Source: Bacillota bacterium
GTDB taxonomy: Bacteria > Bacillota > Clostridia > Acetivibrionales > JANLFN01
Direction: 5' to 3'
Length of the DNA: 64,000 bases
Assembly (NCBI GenBank): GCA_023397675.1
Contig: JAEWTV010000070.1
Span: 9,591-73,590, forward strand
Below are positions 50,085 to 59,707 of this stretch, piece by piece; position 1 is the first letter of the stretch; every line of letters begins with the position of its first letter. The notes beneath the pieces were generated by a model. That model was given only the letters and a program-made list of their open reading frames with translations, was not told the origin of the DNA and searched no databases. The position numbers and the translations under genes were made by a program.

Positions 50085-50522
50085 TTATATTCTATTGTCA
50101 GCACATGTTTCGTCGCCTTTACCTTTGTTGGAGGTCTTCCTTTTTAATGTTTCGCTGGCTTTATTTAGTATTTCAGGAACCATATCTATTATTTTTTCAA
50201 CAGAGGAATTGATATTTACTGGCAGCAGCTTGATTTCACCATTACCAACAACCATGAAAGCGACAGGATTAATACTCACACCTGCGCCGCTGCCGCCTGC
50301 GAAAGGGAACTTGGTTGAGGCTGCCTCTTCATCTTCGTCTTTTCCTGTGGGTGAATATTCTCCTCCGCCTGCAGCAAAGCCAAAAGCTACTTTGGAAATA
50401 GGAATTATCACCGTGCCATCCTGTGCCTGGACTGCGTCACCAACAATTGTATTAACATCAACCATTTCCTTGATGTTTTCCATCGCTGCATTCATTAAAC
50501 CTTCTATAGGATGTTCTGACAT
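50085..50522 (-). CDS. gerW: GerW/YtfJ sporulation protein
   Basis: 145 aa. Matches YtfJ: HPIEGLMNAAMENIKEMVDVNTIVGDAVQAQDGTVIIPISKVAFGFAAGGGEY, then FAGGSGAGVSINPVAFMVV. In Bacillus GerW/YtfJ is a spore protein needed for normal germination. Last gene of the minus-strand cluster that includes scpA and scpB, with its own terminator. Confidence 0.92.
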   Translation of the reverse strand: MSEHPIEGLMNAAMENIKEMVDVNTIVGDAVQAQDGTVIIPISKVAFGFAAGGGEYSPTGKDEDEEAASTKFPFAGGSGAGVSINPVAFMVVGNGEIKLLPVNINSSVEKIIDMVPEILNKASETLKRKTSNKGKGDETCADNRI

Positions 50523-50546
50523 TTATACCACCACCTGTTAATTAAT

Positions 50547-51173
50547 TTACCTTTTATTATGTTTAGATTTTTTATTAAGTTTAGCTTTTAATAAAATGGT
50601 TAAATATTTCAATCCAACAACTATAATATAGACAATTTTGGTTTTAAATATACAATGCAAATCAAGGTTTAGCTTTTTTTCTGAAAAATCGGGAGTAAGC
50701 TTTATATCCTTTTTAAAATCTCCGAATTTATTTGAAAAAAAAGAAACAATTATCCCTGTCGCTGACCAGGCTAGCCCCCCTGATATTCCTGTAAGACAGG
50801 CATCACCTGTACCAAAAACTGCATGGATTTTGAGTTCTTCAAAATCAACTTTTCTTTCTATATAGTTTTTTATTCCAATGACTGTTTTGTAAACTGTTCT
50901 GAAATGGACAATCTTGTCGTATATCTCTGAAATGCCTCTTTTAGACTTTTCAACCTCTTTGTCTGCACTGTCATCCTTTTCGCCTTTAATACCTTTAGGA
51001 CCGACTTCTCTGGTTATCTTTAAAAGGCCTTTAAGGGCATAAACGGATATAGTGATATGATCTCCCTGTTTATTGGCTTCATAAGACAGCTTTATATAGA
51101 CCTTTATAAAAAATAATATAATAATTATGATTGCCAGCAAAATAAAAAAAACCAGATAAAGCATTAAAAACAC
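50547..51173 (-). CDS. DUF2953 family membrane protein
   Basis: 208 aa with an N-terminal membrane helix (about 3-25), a beta-rich segment (IKLSYEANKQGDHITISVYALKGLLKI), and a later HAVFGTGDACLTGISGGLAWS block typical of DUF2953. It regularly lies beside ytfJ and scpAB in Firmicutes, as here. Function unknown; the association with sporulation is by context. Confidence 0.82.
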   Translation of the reverse strand: MFLMLYLVFFILLAIIIIILFFIKVYIKLSYEANKQGDHITISVYALKGLLKITREVGPKGIKGEKDDSADKEVEKSKRGISEIYDKIVHFRTVYKTVIGIKNYIERKVDFEELKIHAVFGTGDACLTGISGGLAWSATGIIVSFFSNKFGDFKKDIKLTPDFSEKKLNLDLHCIFKTKIVYIIVVGLKYLTILLKAKLNKKSKHNKR

Positions 51174-51226
51174 CTCATCCAGTTATTTTTTCCTATTTAT
51201 GTCTTTCTTACACATATATCTCTGAA

Positions 51227-51781
51227 TTAATCCTGCGGAACAGGCACTTCAACGGGTTCTTCGGCTGTTTCCATAAGTTCTATTCCCCTGATATCCTTCA
51301 CTGTTTTAAGGCCAAAGCTACGCAGGAATTCTTCCGTAACCTCGTACAGAATCGGTTTTCCCGGGCAATCCATTCTTCCAGCTTCTTTTATAAGACTTCT
51401 TTCAAGAAGCTTGGTTATTGAACTGTCACAGCTTACGCCTCTTATCTGCTCTATTTTAGCCCTTGTAATAGGCTGGTTATAGGCTATTATGGCAAGTGTT
51501 TCAAAAGCTGCCTGTGATAACCCTTGCCTCTGCCTTGGTTCAAAAAGCTTTTTGATATAGTCATTATGCTCAACTTTTGTGCAAAGTTGGTAGCCATTGT
51601 TTATCTCTCTGATGGTTATACCACGTGCAGAATTCTGGTAATCAGATATCATATTGTTGATTATGTTTTTTACCGTTTTTTTATCTATTTCCAGAAGCTC
51701 TGATATTTTATCAAGGCTAAGCATATCACCGGCTGCAAAAAGCAACCCTTCGATTACCGCTCCGATTTCCTTTATTTCCAT
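51227..51781 (-). CDS. scpB: Segregation and condensation protein B
   Basis: Kleisin-partner of the SMC condensin; 184 aa. Two winged helices, with IKEIGAVIEGLLFAAGDMLSLDKISELL and SQAAFETLAIIAYNQPITRAKIEQIRGVSCDSSITKLLERSLI, the standard ScpB signature. It lies 20 nt after scpA. Confidence 0.95.
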   Translation of the reverse strand: MEIKEIGAVIEGLLFAAGDMLSLDKISELLEIDKKTVKNIINNMISDYQNSARGITIREINNGYQLCTKVEHNDYIKKLFEPRQRQGLSQAAFETLAIIAYNQPITRAKIEQIRGVSCDSSITKLLERSLIKEAGRMDCPGKPILYEVTEEFLRSFGLKTVKDIRGIELMETAEEPVEVPVPQD

Positions 51782-51801
51782 TAAGGACTTTCCCCCGTTA
51801 T

Positions 51802-52596
51802 CTAAGATACGCTATCCTCAAACATCTCCGACTCAAACTCTGTGGATGAATTACTGTTTCTGTATACAAGTATATCGGAAAACTGTTTCTTTTGTTCCAA
51901 CCTTGTCTTTTTAAGCTTTGAAAGCTCCAAGACCGCCATAAAGCCGGTTACTACCTCGGTTTTGGATTTCTGTTTGAGAGAGAACATGTCCGAAAATTTG
52001 AAGTACATCCTGTTTCCAAGAGCCCTTACAATTTCTTTCATCTTGCTTCTCATTGATACCTTTTCCTGTTTAAGTATCTGATTTATATCTACAGATTTTG
52101 TATTTATCTTTCTTTTATTTTTATCTACAATTTCCTGATACACCCTTCGCAGTTCTGTCGGAGACAGGTCAATAACCGGTTCCTCCCATTCAAAGCTCAT
52201 TACTTCAGGAAGCTTGTAATAAACCTTTTCCCACTCTTTTTCCCTGTCCTTCAATACATTGGTGAGTTCCTTATACCTCTTGTACTCGACAAGTCTTGTT
52301 ACAAGCTCGTCCCTCGGATCTTCCTCTTCCTCAGTCTTCTTGCTGACATCAGGCAAAAGAGTCTTGGATTTGATGTGAAGCAGTGTAGCAGCCGTTACGA
52401 GAAAGTCGCTAGCGATTTCAAGATTAAGCTGCTGCATGGAAAATAGATAATCCATGTACTGATCGGTTATTTCATTAATAGGTATATCATATATGTTGAA
52501 TTTGTTTTTTTCGATAAGGTGAAATAGAAGGTCAAAAGGACCCTCGAAATTTTGTATCTTTATTTTATACGTATTGCTATTAAGAACAGCATCCAT
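51802..52596 (-). CDS. scpA: Segregation and condensation protein A
   Basis: Kleisin subunit that bridges SMC heads; 264 aa. N-terminal FEGPFDLLFHLIEKNKFNIYDIPINEITDQYMDYL and AATLLHIKSKTLLPD, with a charged middle and a C-terminal winged helix (VVTGFMAVLELSKLKK). Eight nt after the trpS stop. Confidence 0.95.
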   Translation of the reverse strand: MDAVLNSNTYKIKIQNFEGPFDLLFHLIEKNKFNIYDIPINEITDQYMDYLFSMQQLNLEIASDFLVTAATLLHIKSKTLLPDVSKKTEEEEDPRDELVTRLVEYKRYKELTNVLKDREKEWEKVYYKLPEVMSFEWEEPVIDLSPTELRRVYQEIVDKNKRKINTKSVDINQILKQEKVSMRSKMKEIVRALGNRMYFKFSDMFSLKQKSKTEVVTGFMAVLELSKLKKTRLEQKKQFSDILVYRNSNSSTEFESEMFEDSVS

Positions 52597-52603
52597 ATAA
52601 AAA

Positions 52604-53593
52604 TCACTTCCAGTCTATTTTCATTGCAGACCTTACTTCTTCCATTGTAGCAGACGCAACTTTTTTTGCTGCTTCATTTCCCTTTTCTACAACTTCTCTA
52701 ATTATTGAAGGCTTGCTCAAAATCTCCTGCCTTTTTTCATATATAGGAGAAAGATAATCCACCATCTTTTCAGCCAAAGCTCGCTTACACTGTACACAGC
52801 CTATTTTTCCGCCTTTGCACTGTGTTTCAATTTCTGTAACTTCGTTTTCATTGAATACCTTCTGAAAAGCGTAAACGGCACAAACATCAGGATGTCCCGG
52901 ATCGTCTTTTCTAATTCTTGCCGGGTCGGTTATCATTGTACTTACCTTTTTCTTTATATCATCAGGACTGTCAGACATTGAAATGGTATTACCGTAACTC
53001 TTGCTCATCTTTCTGCCGTCTAAGCCCGGAAGTACTTTAGCCTTGGTAAGCAAAGGTTTTGGCTCAGGGAAAATTTCATTGAAAAGGAAGTTGAATCTTC
53101 TTGCCATTTCCCTGGTCAATTCAACATGAGGTACCTGATCTTCCCCTACAGGAACAAAATCAGCCCTATATATTAATATGTCTGCCGCCTGAAGGCACGG
53201 ATAACCGAGGAATCCATAGGTCGTAATATTCCTGTCCTTCATCTGTGCAAGCTGGTCCTTATACGTCGGACACCTGTAAAGCCATGATAACGGTGTTGTC
53301 ATTGAAAACAACAGGTGCAGCTCGGCATGCTCCTTTACACTTGACTGAAGGAATATGTTACATTTTTCAGGATCAAGTCCTGCACTTAAATAACTTACTA
53401 CAAGTTCATCTATATTGGACTTTATCATGGATGTATCTTCATACCCTGTAGTCAAGGCATGCCAATCCGCAATAAAGAAAAAACAATCATATTCATTCTG
53501 AAGTTTTACCCAGTTCTCTAATGCGCCGAAATAGTTTCCAAGGTGCAGAGCACCGGTAGGCCTCATACCGCTTAATATTCTACCCTTACTCAC
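52604..53593 (-). CDS. trpS: Tryptophanyl-tRNA synthetase
   Basis: Class Ic aminoacyl-tRNA synthetase of 329 aa that charges tRNA-Trp. RPTGALHLGNYFGAL is the HIGH-type motif and GRKMSKSYGN the KMSKS loop. The tryptophan-binding region DWHALTTGY and GEDQVPHVELTREMARRFN are present. It lies upstream of scpAB and is far from the trp operon in this window. No T-box leader was seen in the short upstream gap. Confidence 0.95.
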   Translation of the reverse strand: MSKGRILSGMRPTGALHLGNYFGALENWVKLQNEYDCFFFIADWHALTTGYEDTSMIKSNIDELVVSYLSAGLDPEKCNIFLQSSVKEHAELHLLFSMTTPLSWLYRCPTYKDQLAQMKDRNITTYGFLGYPCLQAADILIYRADFVPVGEDQVPHVELTREMARRFNFLFNEIFPEPKPLLTKAKVLPGLDGRKMSKSYGNTISMSDSPDDIKKKVSTMITDPARIRKDDPGHPDVCAVYAFQKVFNENEVTEIETQCKGGKIGCVQCKRALAEKMVDYLSPIYEKRQEILSKPSIIREVVEKGNEAAKKVASATMEEVRSAMKIDWK

Positions 53594-53691
53594 AGCTTCA
53601 TCTCCTCTGTTCTGTATACATGTGCTGATTTTCTAATACACAAGCCTCTTTAATTTTAAGCATTAAAGCATACTATGTCAACAAATATACT

Positions 53692-54366
53692 TTAACTGAC
53701 TATTGGAAGGACAATTGACTTTATAATATTGAAGAGCAGATCCCATACAGGTCCAAGAACTGTCCATAAAACCTGGGGTGCTAAAAGAACAATTGCGAGG
53801 AATACCAGGCCAATATAGTTTTCATATTGCATTAATTTAAAATAATATCTTGCAGGCAAAACAGAGGATAAAATCTTAGATCCATCAAGAGGCGGTACTG
53901 GAAGCAAATTAAATACTGCAAGGCCCAGGTTAATTTGGAAGCCGACTTTACTTAGCAAGTAAAGTGAATTTTCAAACCCGCTCATAGTAAAATCCAGGTT
54001 CATCACCTGTTTAACAACCAGATAAAAATACGGGAAGGCAAATATAAAAGCAAACAGTAAATTTGACAAAGGTCCTGCGAGGCTTACAGCTACTGTTCCA
54101 AGCTTGGGCCTTTTATAATACCTTGGATTAATGGGTACAGGTTTTGCCCATCCGAACCCCCACCCTTTAATAGAAGATGCAATTATCATTATTGCACCTA
54201 AAGGATCAAGATGCTTTATAGGATTCAAGGTAAGCCTACCCATATCTCTTGCGGTATGATCCCCTAACCTGTCCGATACATAGGCATGTGAAAATTCATG
54301 AAATGCAAGTGATATAAGTGATACAAAAACTATACATACTAATTCTGTTAAATCAAGCCCTAACAT
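53692..54366 (-). CDS. Site-2-protease-like metalloprotease (M50B)
   Basis: 224 aa polytopic membrane protein. HEFSHAYVSDRLGD contains the HExxH zinc motif and FNLLPVPPLDGSKIL the NPDG-type motif in a later helix. Six hydrophobic segments. This short class lacks PDZ and CBS domains and is found beside trpS/scpAB in clostridia. The substrate is unknown. Confidence 0.9.
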   Translation of the reverse strand: MLGLDLTELVCIVFVSLISLAFHEFSHAYVSDRLGDHTARDMGRLTLNPIKHLDPLGAIMIIASSIKGWGFGWAKPVPINPRYYKRPKLGTVAVSLAGPLSNLLFAFIFAFPYFYLVVKQVMNLDFTMSGFENSLYLLSKVGFQINLGLAVFNLLPVPPLDGSKILSSVLPARYYFKLMQYENYIGLVFLAIVLLAPQVLWTVLGPVWDLLFNIIKSIVLPIVS

Positions 54367-54508
54367 AGTTCACCGGAAATTAACCTTTCTGTACATGTTA
54401 CATTAAAGTTTTATAGTGACATATATTCCTTAGTTCACCTAAAATATCTTTTTACCAATATTATGAACTTTATTATATCATAATAAACAGCCTATTGCTA
54501 AGACTTTG

Positions 54509-55078
54509 CTAGCCCTTCCGGCTGAATATTACATACTGCCTGTCAAAGAACTCAAAGTCACTCCCTATTTGAAAGTTATTCAAATCAACGACCGTATCAA
54601 GCCATTCTGCTCGCGGCTCGCTCTCTTCACCTATCCAGCACGTATAAAACTCTATCTTTTCTCCACTGTTCATGTTACTTCGTATGTAATCAAACAATTC
54701 ATTAAGGCACTTTTTATTTGCAGCGTACATATCAGGAAATTTGTATTCATTATCGGAATTGAGATAAAAATCGCCCCAGCTTCCCGATATTCTATAAATG
54801 AAGCTGTTTTTAAACTGTTTTCCAATCTCTTTACCACCTGAAGCAAGCTTTTCAATAAATATGCCAGCAGCATCTTCAAAGCTTTCATACTCTTCAATTT
54901 CGTCTTCTTTTATAAAAGACAGGTCAATGATTTGATCAAGAGGTATGGTACCTTCAGGCAAGCTGGCTGATTTAAACCTAACCGCTTTAGGATGCGTCTG
55001 GATATTTTTAGGCTTTCTACCGCCAAAATTACCAGTAGGAAGCTCCTTAGAGGCCGCAATATAATGAACCCTGCTCAT
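54509..55078 (-). CDS. Hypothetical protein (189 aa)
   Basis: Not recognised. The protein starts MSRVHYIAASKELPTGNFG and has acidic helices (EEYESFEDAAGIFIEKLASGGKEIGKQFK), a GDFYLNSDNEYKFPDMYAANKKCLNELF segment and a C-terminal FEFFDRQYVIFSR strand. Composition suggests a soluble cytoplasmic protein. It lies downstream of a small membrane-anchored protein on the same strand. Confidence 0.65.
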   Translation of the reverse strand: MSRVHYIAASKELPTGNFGGRKPKNIQTHPKAVRFKSASLPEGTIPLDQIIDLSFIKEDEIEEYESFEDAAGIFIEKLASGGKEIGKQFKNSFIYRISGSWGDFYLNSDNEYKFPDMYAANKKCLNELFDYIRSNMNSGEKIEFYTCWIGEESEPRAEWLDTVVDLNNFQIGSDFEFFDRQYVIFSRKG

Positions 55079-55095
55079 AATAACTCCCCTAATAA

Positions 55096-55518
55096 TTAAT
55101 TATGCAAATCACGTTCATAAATATGTAATGACATAATTCCATCATTTTTTATATTCTTAATTTCAGCCTTAACTGTTCCTGCATAGCCCTTCTCGAAATA
55201 CCCAATAATCACTTCGTCATGCTTTTCACCTTTTTTGTCAAAATAATACAAGTGCATGGAGTCTTCTCTGAAGTCTCCGTCCGGATTAACATTTATACTT
55301 ACGCTTGAATGAGCTTTCACTACCGGAAGGCTTATACCCTTTCTGTTGTTGGAACATATTATTTTCAAGCCTTCTGCATTTGTATCGGTCCTGTTAGCAA
55401 CAGTTATATCGAAGCCTTGGCCTGAAATGAGATTAAGCAGAGGTCTGCCTGTAAAAGCTCCCAAACACAATATAACCAATACTGCAGATATACAGATAAT
55501 AATGATTCTTTTACTCAT
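55096..55518 (-). CDS. Hypothetical membrane-anchored protein (140 aa)
   Basis: Start ATG 55518 after GAAGGTGA. One N-terminal membrane segment (4-22) is followed by a beta-rich domain (FDITVANRTDTNAEGLKIICSNNRKG, SVSINVNPDGDFREDSMHLYYFDKKGEKH). The pattern suggests a surface-exposed Ig-like fold. No family match or function is proposed. Confidence 0.65.
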   Translation of the reverse strand: MSKRIIIICISAVLVILCLGAFTGRPLLNLISGQGFDITVANRTDTNAEGLKIICSNNRKGISLPVVKAHSSVSINVNPDGDFREDSMHLYYFDKKGEKHDEVIIGYFEKGYAGTVKAEIKNIKNDGIMSLHIYERDLHN

Positions 55519-55603
55519 GTTTTCACCTTCAAATAAGTAATAAAATATATGCACTTATTTTACAATACCATTGAAATATTTAACAGGTAAAATCTTGCAT
55601 ATA

Positions 55604-55637
55604 ACACAAAACAGGCGCCAATTGTTGACGCCTGCAA
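55604..55637 (-). terminator. Terminator of dacF
   Basis: CAGGCG pairs with CGCCTG, with an inner CAA/TTG extension; on the minus strand TTTTGTG follows. Confidence 0.7.
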
Positions 55638-55652
55638 ATATTTTCAATAACA

Positions 55653-56864
55653 TTAAAGTCTTCCAAGATCAAACCATGAAATCATCATTCTGAAGAATAA
55701 CTTTATAAAGGAAGCATGTTCAACCTTATTCTCGGCAACTACATCATATTTTCCGACTTCCTTCTCGCCCACTTTGTATATTACTGTTCCAACCTTTTGA
55801 CCAGCCTTGATAGGAGCCGTAAGATTATCTGCCATTGTCAGTTCACGCTGTACCTTGCTTTTTTCCCCTTTATTTAAAAGAAGCTTTATTTCTTCAGGAA
55901 ATACACCGTTTACATCCAGGTATACTCCCTTTTTAATATTAATTTTTCCTGCTATCTCACCTTTATCGGCCATTTTGATTGTCTCAAAGTTGGCAAATCC
56001 ATAGTCAAGCAGCTTTCTTGCCTCTGCGAAACGAGTATTGGAATCAGGTTCAGCCAATACTACCGCTATAAGCTGAAGATTGTTCCTTTTTGCTGAAGCA
56101 GATAAATTACTGCCTGCTTTTGAGGTGGTTCCGGTTTTCAAGCCGTTGCAGCCTGTATAATACCTTACAAGCTTATTGGTATTATCCAGTGAAAAGGTCC
56201 CGTTTCTGAATTTATCCTGCCATTTGCCCGTAAGTTCAAGTATTTTAGGATGCTTGTTTATTAGCTCCCTGGACATTAATCCAACATCATATGCACTACT
56301 GTACTGCCCATCATCAGTCAAGCCATTGCTGTCAAGAAAATGTGTATCATTCATTCCAAGCTCTTTTGCCCTGTCGTTCATCAACTGTACAAAGGTCTCT
56401 TCACTGCCGGATACCTTTTCTGCCAGGGCTACTGCCGCATCATTCGCCGAATGGATTGCAACAGCCTTAAGCATATCCCATACCGCAAACTGTTCACCCG
56501 GCTTGAGGTAAACCTGAGTACCTCCCATCCTGTAAGCATGTTCCGTAACAGGCACCATATCATCAAGAGAGAGTTTTCCTTCTCTGACGCTCTCCATTAC
56601 AAGAAGCATTGTCATAATTTTGGTAACACTTGCCATTGCTAGTTTTTCATGGCTATCCTTTTCAAAAAGCACGTTTCCTGATGCAGCATCGATCAGAATC
56701 GCTGACTTTGCCTTCAAATCAAATACACTGGTGTTTTTTTCAATTTTAGCTACAGTTACAGCGTTATATTCATCTATATCAGTTTCAGCATTGACAGGTA
56801 TAAATGATAAATTCAAAAGGAGAACAACAGAAATTAAAATACCTAATATACGTTTCTTTGGCAA
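55653..56864 (-). CDS. dacF: D-alanyl-D-alanine carboxypeptidase (DacF/PBP5-like)
   Basis: 403 aa with signal peptide (cleavage near VNAETD). Active-site motifs are SVTKIM (SxxK), SAND (SxN) and KTGTT (KTG). The C-terminal beta domain (about 290-370) and an amphipathic tail fit membrane-associated PBP5/DacF. It trims the last D-Ala of peptidoglycan stems. Location beside spore-type genes suggests DacF, but vegetative DacA is an alternative. Confidence 0.92.
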   Translation of the reverse strand: MPKKRILGILISVVLLLNLSFIPVNAETDIDEYNAVTVAKIEKNTSVFDLKAKSAILIDAASGNVLFEKDSHEKLAMASVTKIMTMLLVMESVREGKLSLDDMVPVTEHAYRMGGTQVYLKPGEQFAVWDMLKAVAIHSANDAAVALAEKVSGSEETFVQLMNDRAKELGMNDTHFLDSNGLTDDGQYSSAYDVGLMSRELINKHPKILELTGKWQDKFRNGTFSLDNTNKLVRYYTGCNGLKTGTTSKAGSNLSASAKRNNLQLIAVVLAEPDSNTRFAEARKLLDYGFANFETIKMADKGEIAGKINIKKGVYLDVNGVFPEEIKLLLNKGEKSKVQRELTMADNLTAPIKAGQKVGTVIYKVGEKEVGKYDVVAENKVEHASFIKLFFRMMISWFDLGRL

Positions 56865-57025
56865 TTACAACACCACCCTTTATTAGAGATAAATTGTTAA
56901 GATTACTTTTCTGATGTGAATAAGGAATTGCTGTCTGAAGTATAAATAAGCCTGGTCCTGTACTATTCATATGCCAGAGTGGTCTTGTATATGCTGTTTT
57001 ATGTCTTTATACTTTCCTATGCATT

Positions 57026-57061
57026 ATAAAAAAACAAACATTGTTTTTTAACAATGTTTGC
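57026..57061 (-). terminator. Terminator of deoB-deoA
   Basis: CAAACATTGTT pairs with AACAATGTTTG around a short loop; on the minus strand seven T follow. Confidence 0.85.
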
Positions 57062-57080
57062 TCGGTTAAAGCTGAAATAA

Positions 57081-58382
57081 TTATTCAACAATTCCTAATA
57101 CAAGGGACCTCTCTTGCGGCTTACTATCTTGAATTTCAAAGGCTTCCTTAAGAATTGCAATTGCTTCATTAACTTTATCAGGCTTGTTTGTATATAGCTT
57201 TGCGATTACTTCCCCTTTTTTAACCTTCATGCCTGTCTTTTTATTAAGTATTATTCCTGCAGAATAGTCAATTGCCGCTTCCTTGGTTTCCCTTCCTGCT
57301 CCAAGTACCATTGATGCAATTCCAAGCTTGTCGGTTTTTATATGTCCTATATAGCCATCCTTGTCGCATATGAAATCAAAGCTGCCTCCTGCTTTATCAA
57401 ACAAATCATAGTTGTTTATAACCTCGGAACTTCCTCCCTGGTTTTCTATTAGTAACGAAAGTTTTTCAAGTGCAGCTCCGTTGGCTATTACCTCTTCCAC
57501 TTTATTCATACAGTATCCGTTATCCCCCAGCCCTGCCAATTCAAGCATTTTTGCGGCAAGAACCCTGCATACTGCAGTTAAATCTTCGGGGCCTTTTCCT
57601 TTAAGTGTTTCAATAGCTTCAATAACCTCAAGCGAATTGCCTATTGCATTACCAAGTGGTATATCCATATCGGTGATTACAGCACAAGTTTTTCTTCCCA
57701 CACTGTTCCCTATGTTAACCATTGCCTGTGCAAGCTTTCTGGAATCCTCAACGGTTTTCATAAAAGCACCGCTCCCAGTCTTTACATCAAGTACAATCCT
57801 ATCTGCTCCTGAAGCAATTTTCTTACTCATAATGCTGCTTGCAATAAGAGATATATTGTTAACCGTTGCCGTTACATCACGAAGAGCATAAAGCTTTTTG
57901 TCCGCCGGAGCCAGATTTCCTGTCTGACCTGCAATAGAGATACCTGAGGTTTTAACATTTTTTATAAACTCTTCTCTTGTCAGCCCTGTTCTAAATCCAG
58001 GAATTGATTCCAACTTGTCAATTGTTCCCCCTGTATGTCCCAAACCACGACCTGACATTTTTGCTACCGGAACGCCACAGGCAGCAACTATTGGAGTTAC
58101 TATGAGGGTTGTTTTATCCCCTACTCCGCCTGTACTGTGCTTGTCAACTTTTACTCCTGGAATGTCTGAAAGATCTATCCTGTCGCCTGAATCAGCCATT
58201 GCCATTGTAAGCTCGGCCGTTTCATATTCATCCATACCCTTAATAAATATTGCCATAAGAAGAGCAGAAGCTTGATAATCCGGTATTGAGCCTTCACAGT
58301 AACCCTTTATAAAAAACTGTATTTCCTCTCGGGACAAGGCTTGCGCATCTCTTTTCTTCTCAATAATCTCATACATCCTCAT
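57081..58382 (-). CDS. deoA: Pyrimidine-nucleoside (thymidine) phosphorylase
   Basis: 433 aa. KHSTGGVGDKTTLIVTPIVAACG is the signature, with MSGRGLGHTGGTIDKLESI and VDVKTGSGAFM following. It splits thymidine or uridine to base and (deoxy)ribose 1-phosphate, the substrate for DeoB encoded upstream. Also called Pdp in Bacillus. Lies 32 nt after deoB, so the two are one unit. Confidence 0.93.
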   Translation of the reverse strand: MRMYEIIEKKRDAQALSREEIQFFIKGYCEGSIPDYQASALLMAIFIKGMDEYETAELTMAMADSGDRIDLSDIPGVKVDKHSTGGVGDKTTLIVTPIVAACGVPVAKMSGRGLGHTGGTIDKLESIPGFRTGLTREEFIKNVKTSGISIAGQTGNLAPADKKLYALRDVTATVNNISLIASSIMSKKIASGADRIVLDVKTGSGAFMKTVEDSRKLAQAMVNIGNSVGRKTCAVITDMDIPLGNAIGNSLEVIEAIETLKGKGPEDLTAVCRVLAAKMLELAGLGDNGYCMNKVEEVIANGAALEKLSLLIENQGGSSEVINNYDLFDKAGGSFDFICDKDGYIGHIKTDKLGIASMVLGAGRETKEAAIDYSAGIILNKKTGMKVKKGEVIAKLYTNKPDKVNEAIAILKEAFEIQDSKPQERSLVLGIVE

Positions 58383-58414
58383 GTCATCACATCCTGACGT
58401 AAGTATTAATTGTT

Positions 58415-59584
58415 CTACTTAATTACATGCTTCAAAAAACTTGTTCCGTTAGCCGGTTTTTCAACTTCCAGATACTCCGCAACCGTTGCACCAAGGTCTG
58501 CAAAGGTACTCCTTATCCCGAGATTTATCCCTGGTTTTATGTTGGTACCATATATAAATAGGGGTACGTATTCTCTTGAGTGATCTGTGCTGGGTGTTGT
58601 CGGATCGCAGCCGTGGTCTGCTGTGATTATCAATATATCCTCATCAGTTAAATTTTTAATGATTTCAGGTATTCTTTCATCAAACTCCCTTAATGCCTGT
58701 GCATAGCCTTCAATATTATTCCTATGCCCAAACTGCATATCAAAATCAACCAGGTTGGTAAAAATAAGGCCGTTGAATGTTTCCTTCATATATTCAAGGG
58801 TTTTATCAACACCGTCCATATTGTTGTGAATGTGGACCGAATCAGTTATTCCCTGCCCGCTGTATATATCATTTATTTTTCCAACCGCTTTTACTTTAAG
58901 ACCTTTTTCCTTTATTGAATCCAATACTGTTTTTTGAATAGGTTTTAGTGAAAAGTCATGGCGCCTGTCTGTACGTGTATAGCTGCCTTCCGTTCCGACG
59001 AAAGGTCTCGCTATTACTCTTCCAACCGCATGCTCTCCAATTAGTATATCTCTTGCAATCCTGCACATTTCATAAAGTCTTTCTATTGGAATGATTTCTT
59101 CATGGGCAGCAATCTGGAACACACTGTCTGCAGAGGTATAAACTATTGGGTATCCGGTTTTTACATGTTCTGCTCCCAGTTGTTTGATTATTTCTGTACC
59201 GCTGGCTGGATAATTGCCAAGTGTTTTTGTTCCAATAGCATTTTCAAATTTATCAAGCACTTCTCTTGGGAAGCCATCAGGGTATACAGGAAAAGCTTTG
59301 GGAAGTATTATTCCCATCATCTCCCAATGTCCGGTTGTTGTATCCTTACCCGCAGATACTTCAGCCATCTTTCCAAAGCTGCCTGCAGGATGAGGTTCTG
59401 CTTTGTAACCCTTACTTCCATCTATATTTCCAAGACCAAGTTTTTGAAGATTATTTAATTCAAACCCAGGTGTTTTTTCAGCAATATTACCAAGGGTATT
59501 GCTTCCTACATCACCGTACTTATCCGCATCCGGCAGTTCTCCGATTCCTACACTGTCCATTACTATCACTATTGCTCTTTTCAT
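58415..59584 (-). CDS. deoB: Phosphopentomutase
   Basis: 389 aa from ATG 59584 after GGAGG; a TTG two codons earlier is possible. Alkaline-phosphatase-fold enzyme: RAIVIVMDSVGIGELPDADKYGD with the metal-binding Asp, AGKDTTTGHWEMMG with the phospho-Thr, and ILIITADHGCDPTTPSTDHSREYVPL. Interconverts (deoxy)ribose 1- and 5-phosphate. Upstream of deoA and downstream of xerD, as in many Firmicutes. Confidence 0.95.
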   Translation of the reverse strand: MKRAIVIVMDSVGIGELPDADKYGDVGSNTLGNIAEKTPGFELNNLQKLGLGNIDGSKGYKAEPHPAGSFGKMAEVSAGKDTTTGHWEMMGIILPKAFPVYPDGFPREVLDKFENAIGTKTLGNYPASGTEIIKQLGAEHVKTGYPIVYTSADSVFQIAAHEEIIPIERLYEMCRIARDILIGEHAVGRVIARPFVGTEGSYTRTDRRHDFSLKPIQKTVLDSIKEKGLKVKAVGKINDIYSGQGITDSVHIHNNMDGVDKTLEYMKETFNGLIFTNLVDFDMQFGHRNNIEGYAQALREFDERIPEIIKNLTDEDILIITADHGCDPTTPSTDHSREYVPLFIYGTNIKPGINLGIRSTFADLGATVAEYLEVEKPANGTSFLKHVIK

Positions 59585-59651
59585 AATCAAGATCCTCCGT
59601 GATATATATTGTTATTTATAAGTATAATTATATCTTTTTTCAATACAAAAT

Positions 59652-59688
59652 ATAAGAGGACAATTCCATTTATGGAACGTCCTCCTAA
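59652..59688 (-). terminator. Terminator between xerD and deoB
   Basis: GAGGAC-TTCCAT pairs with ATGGAA-GTCCTC with a small internal loop; T-rich downstream on the minus strand. It suggests deoB has its own promoter or depends on read-through. Confidence 0.7.
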
Positions 59689-59707
59689 TATACTTATACT
59701 ATAGCCT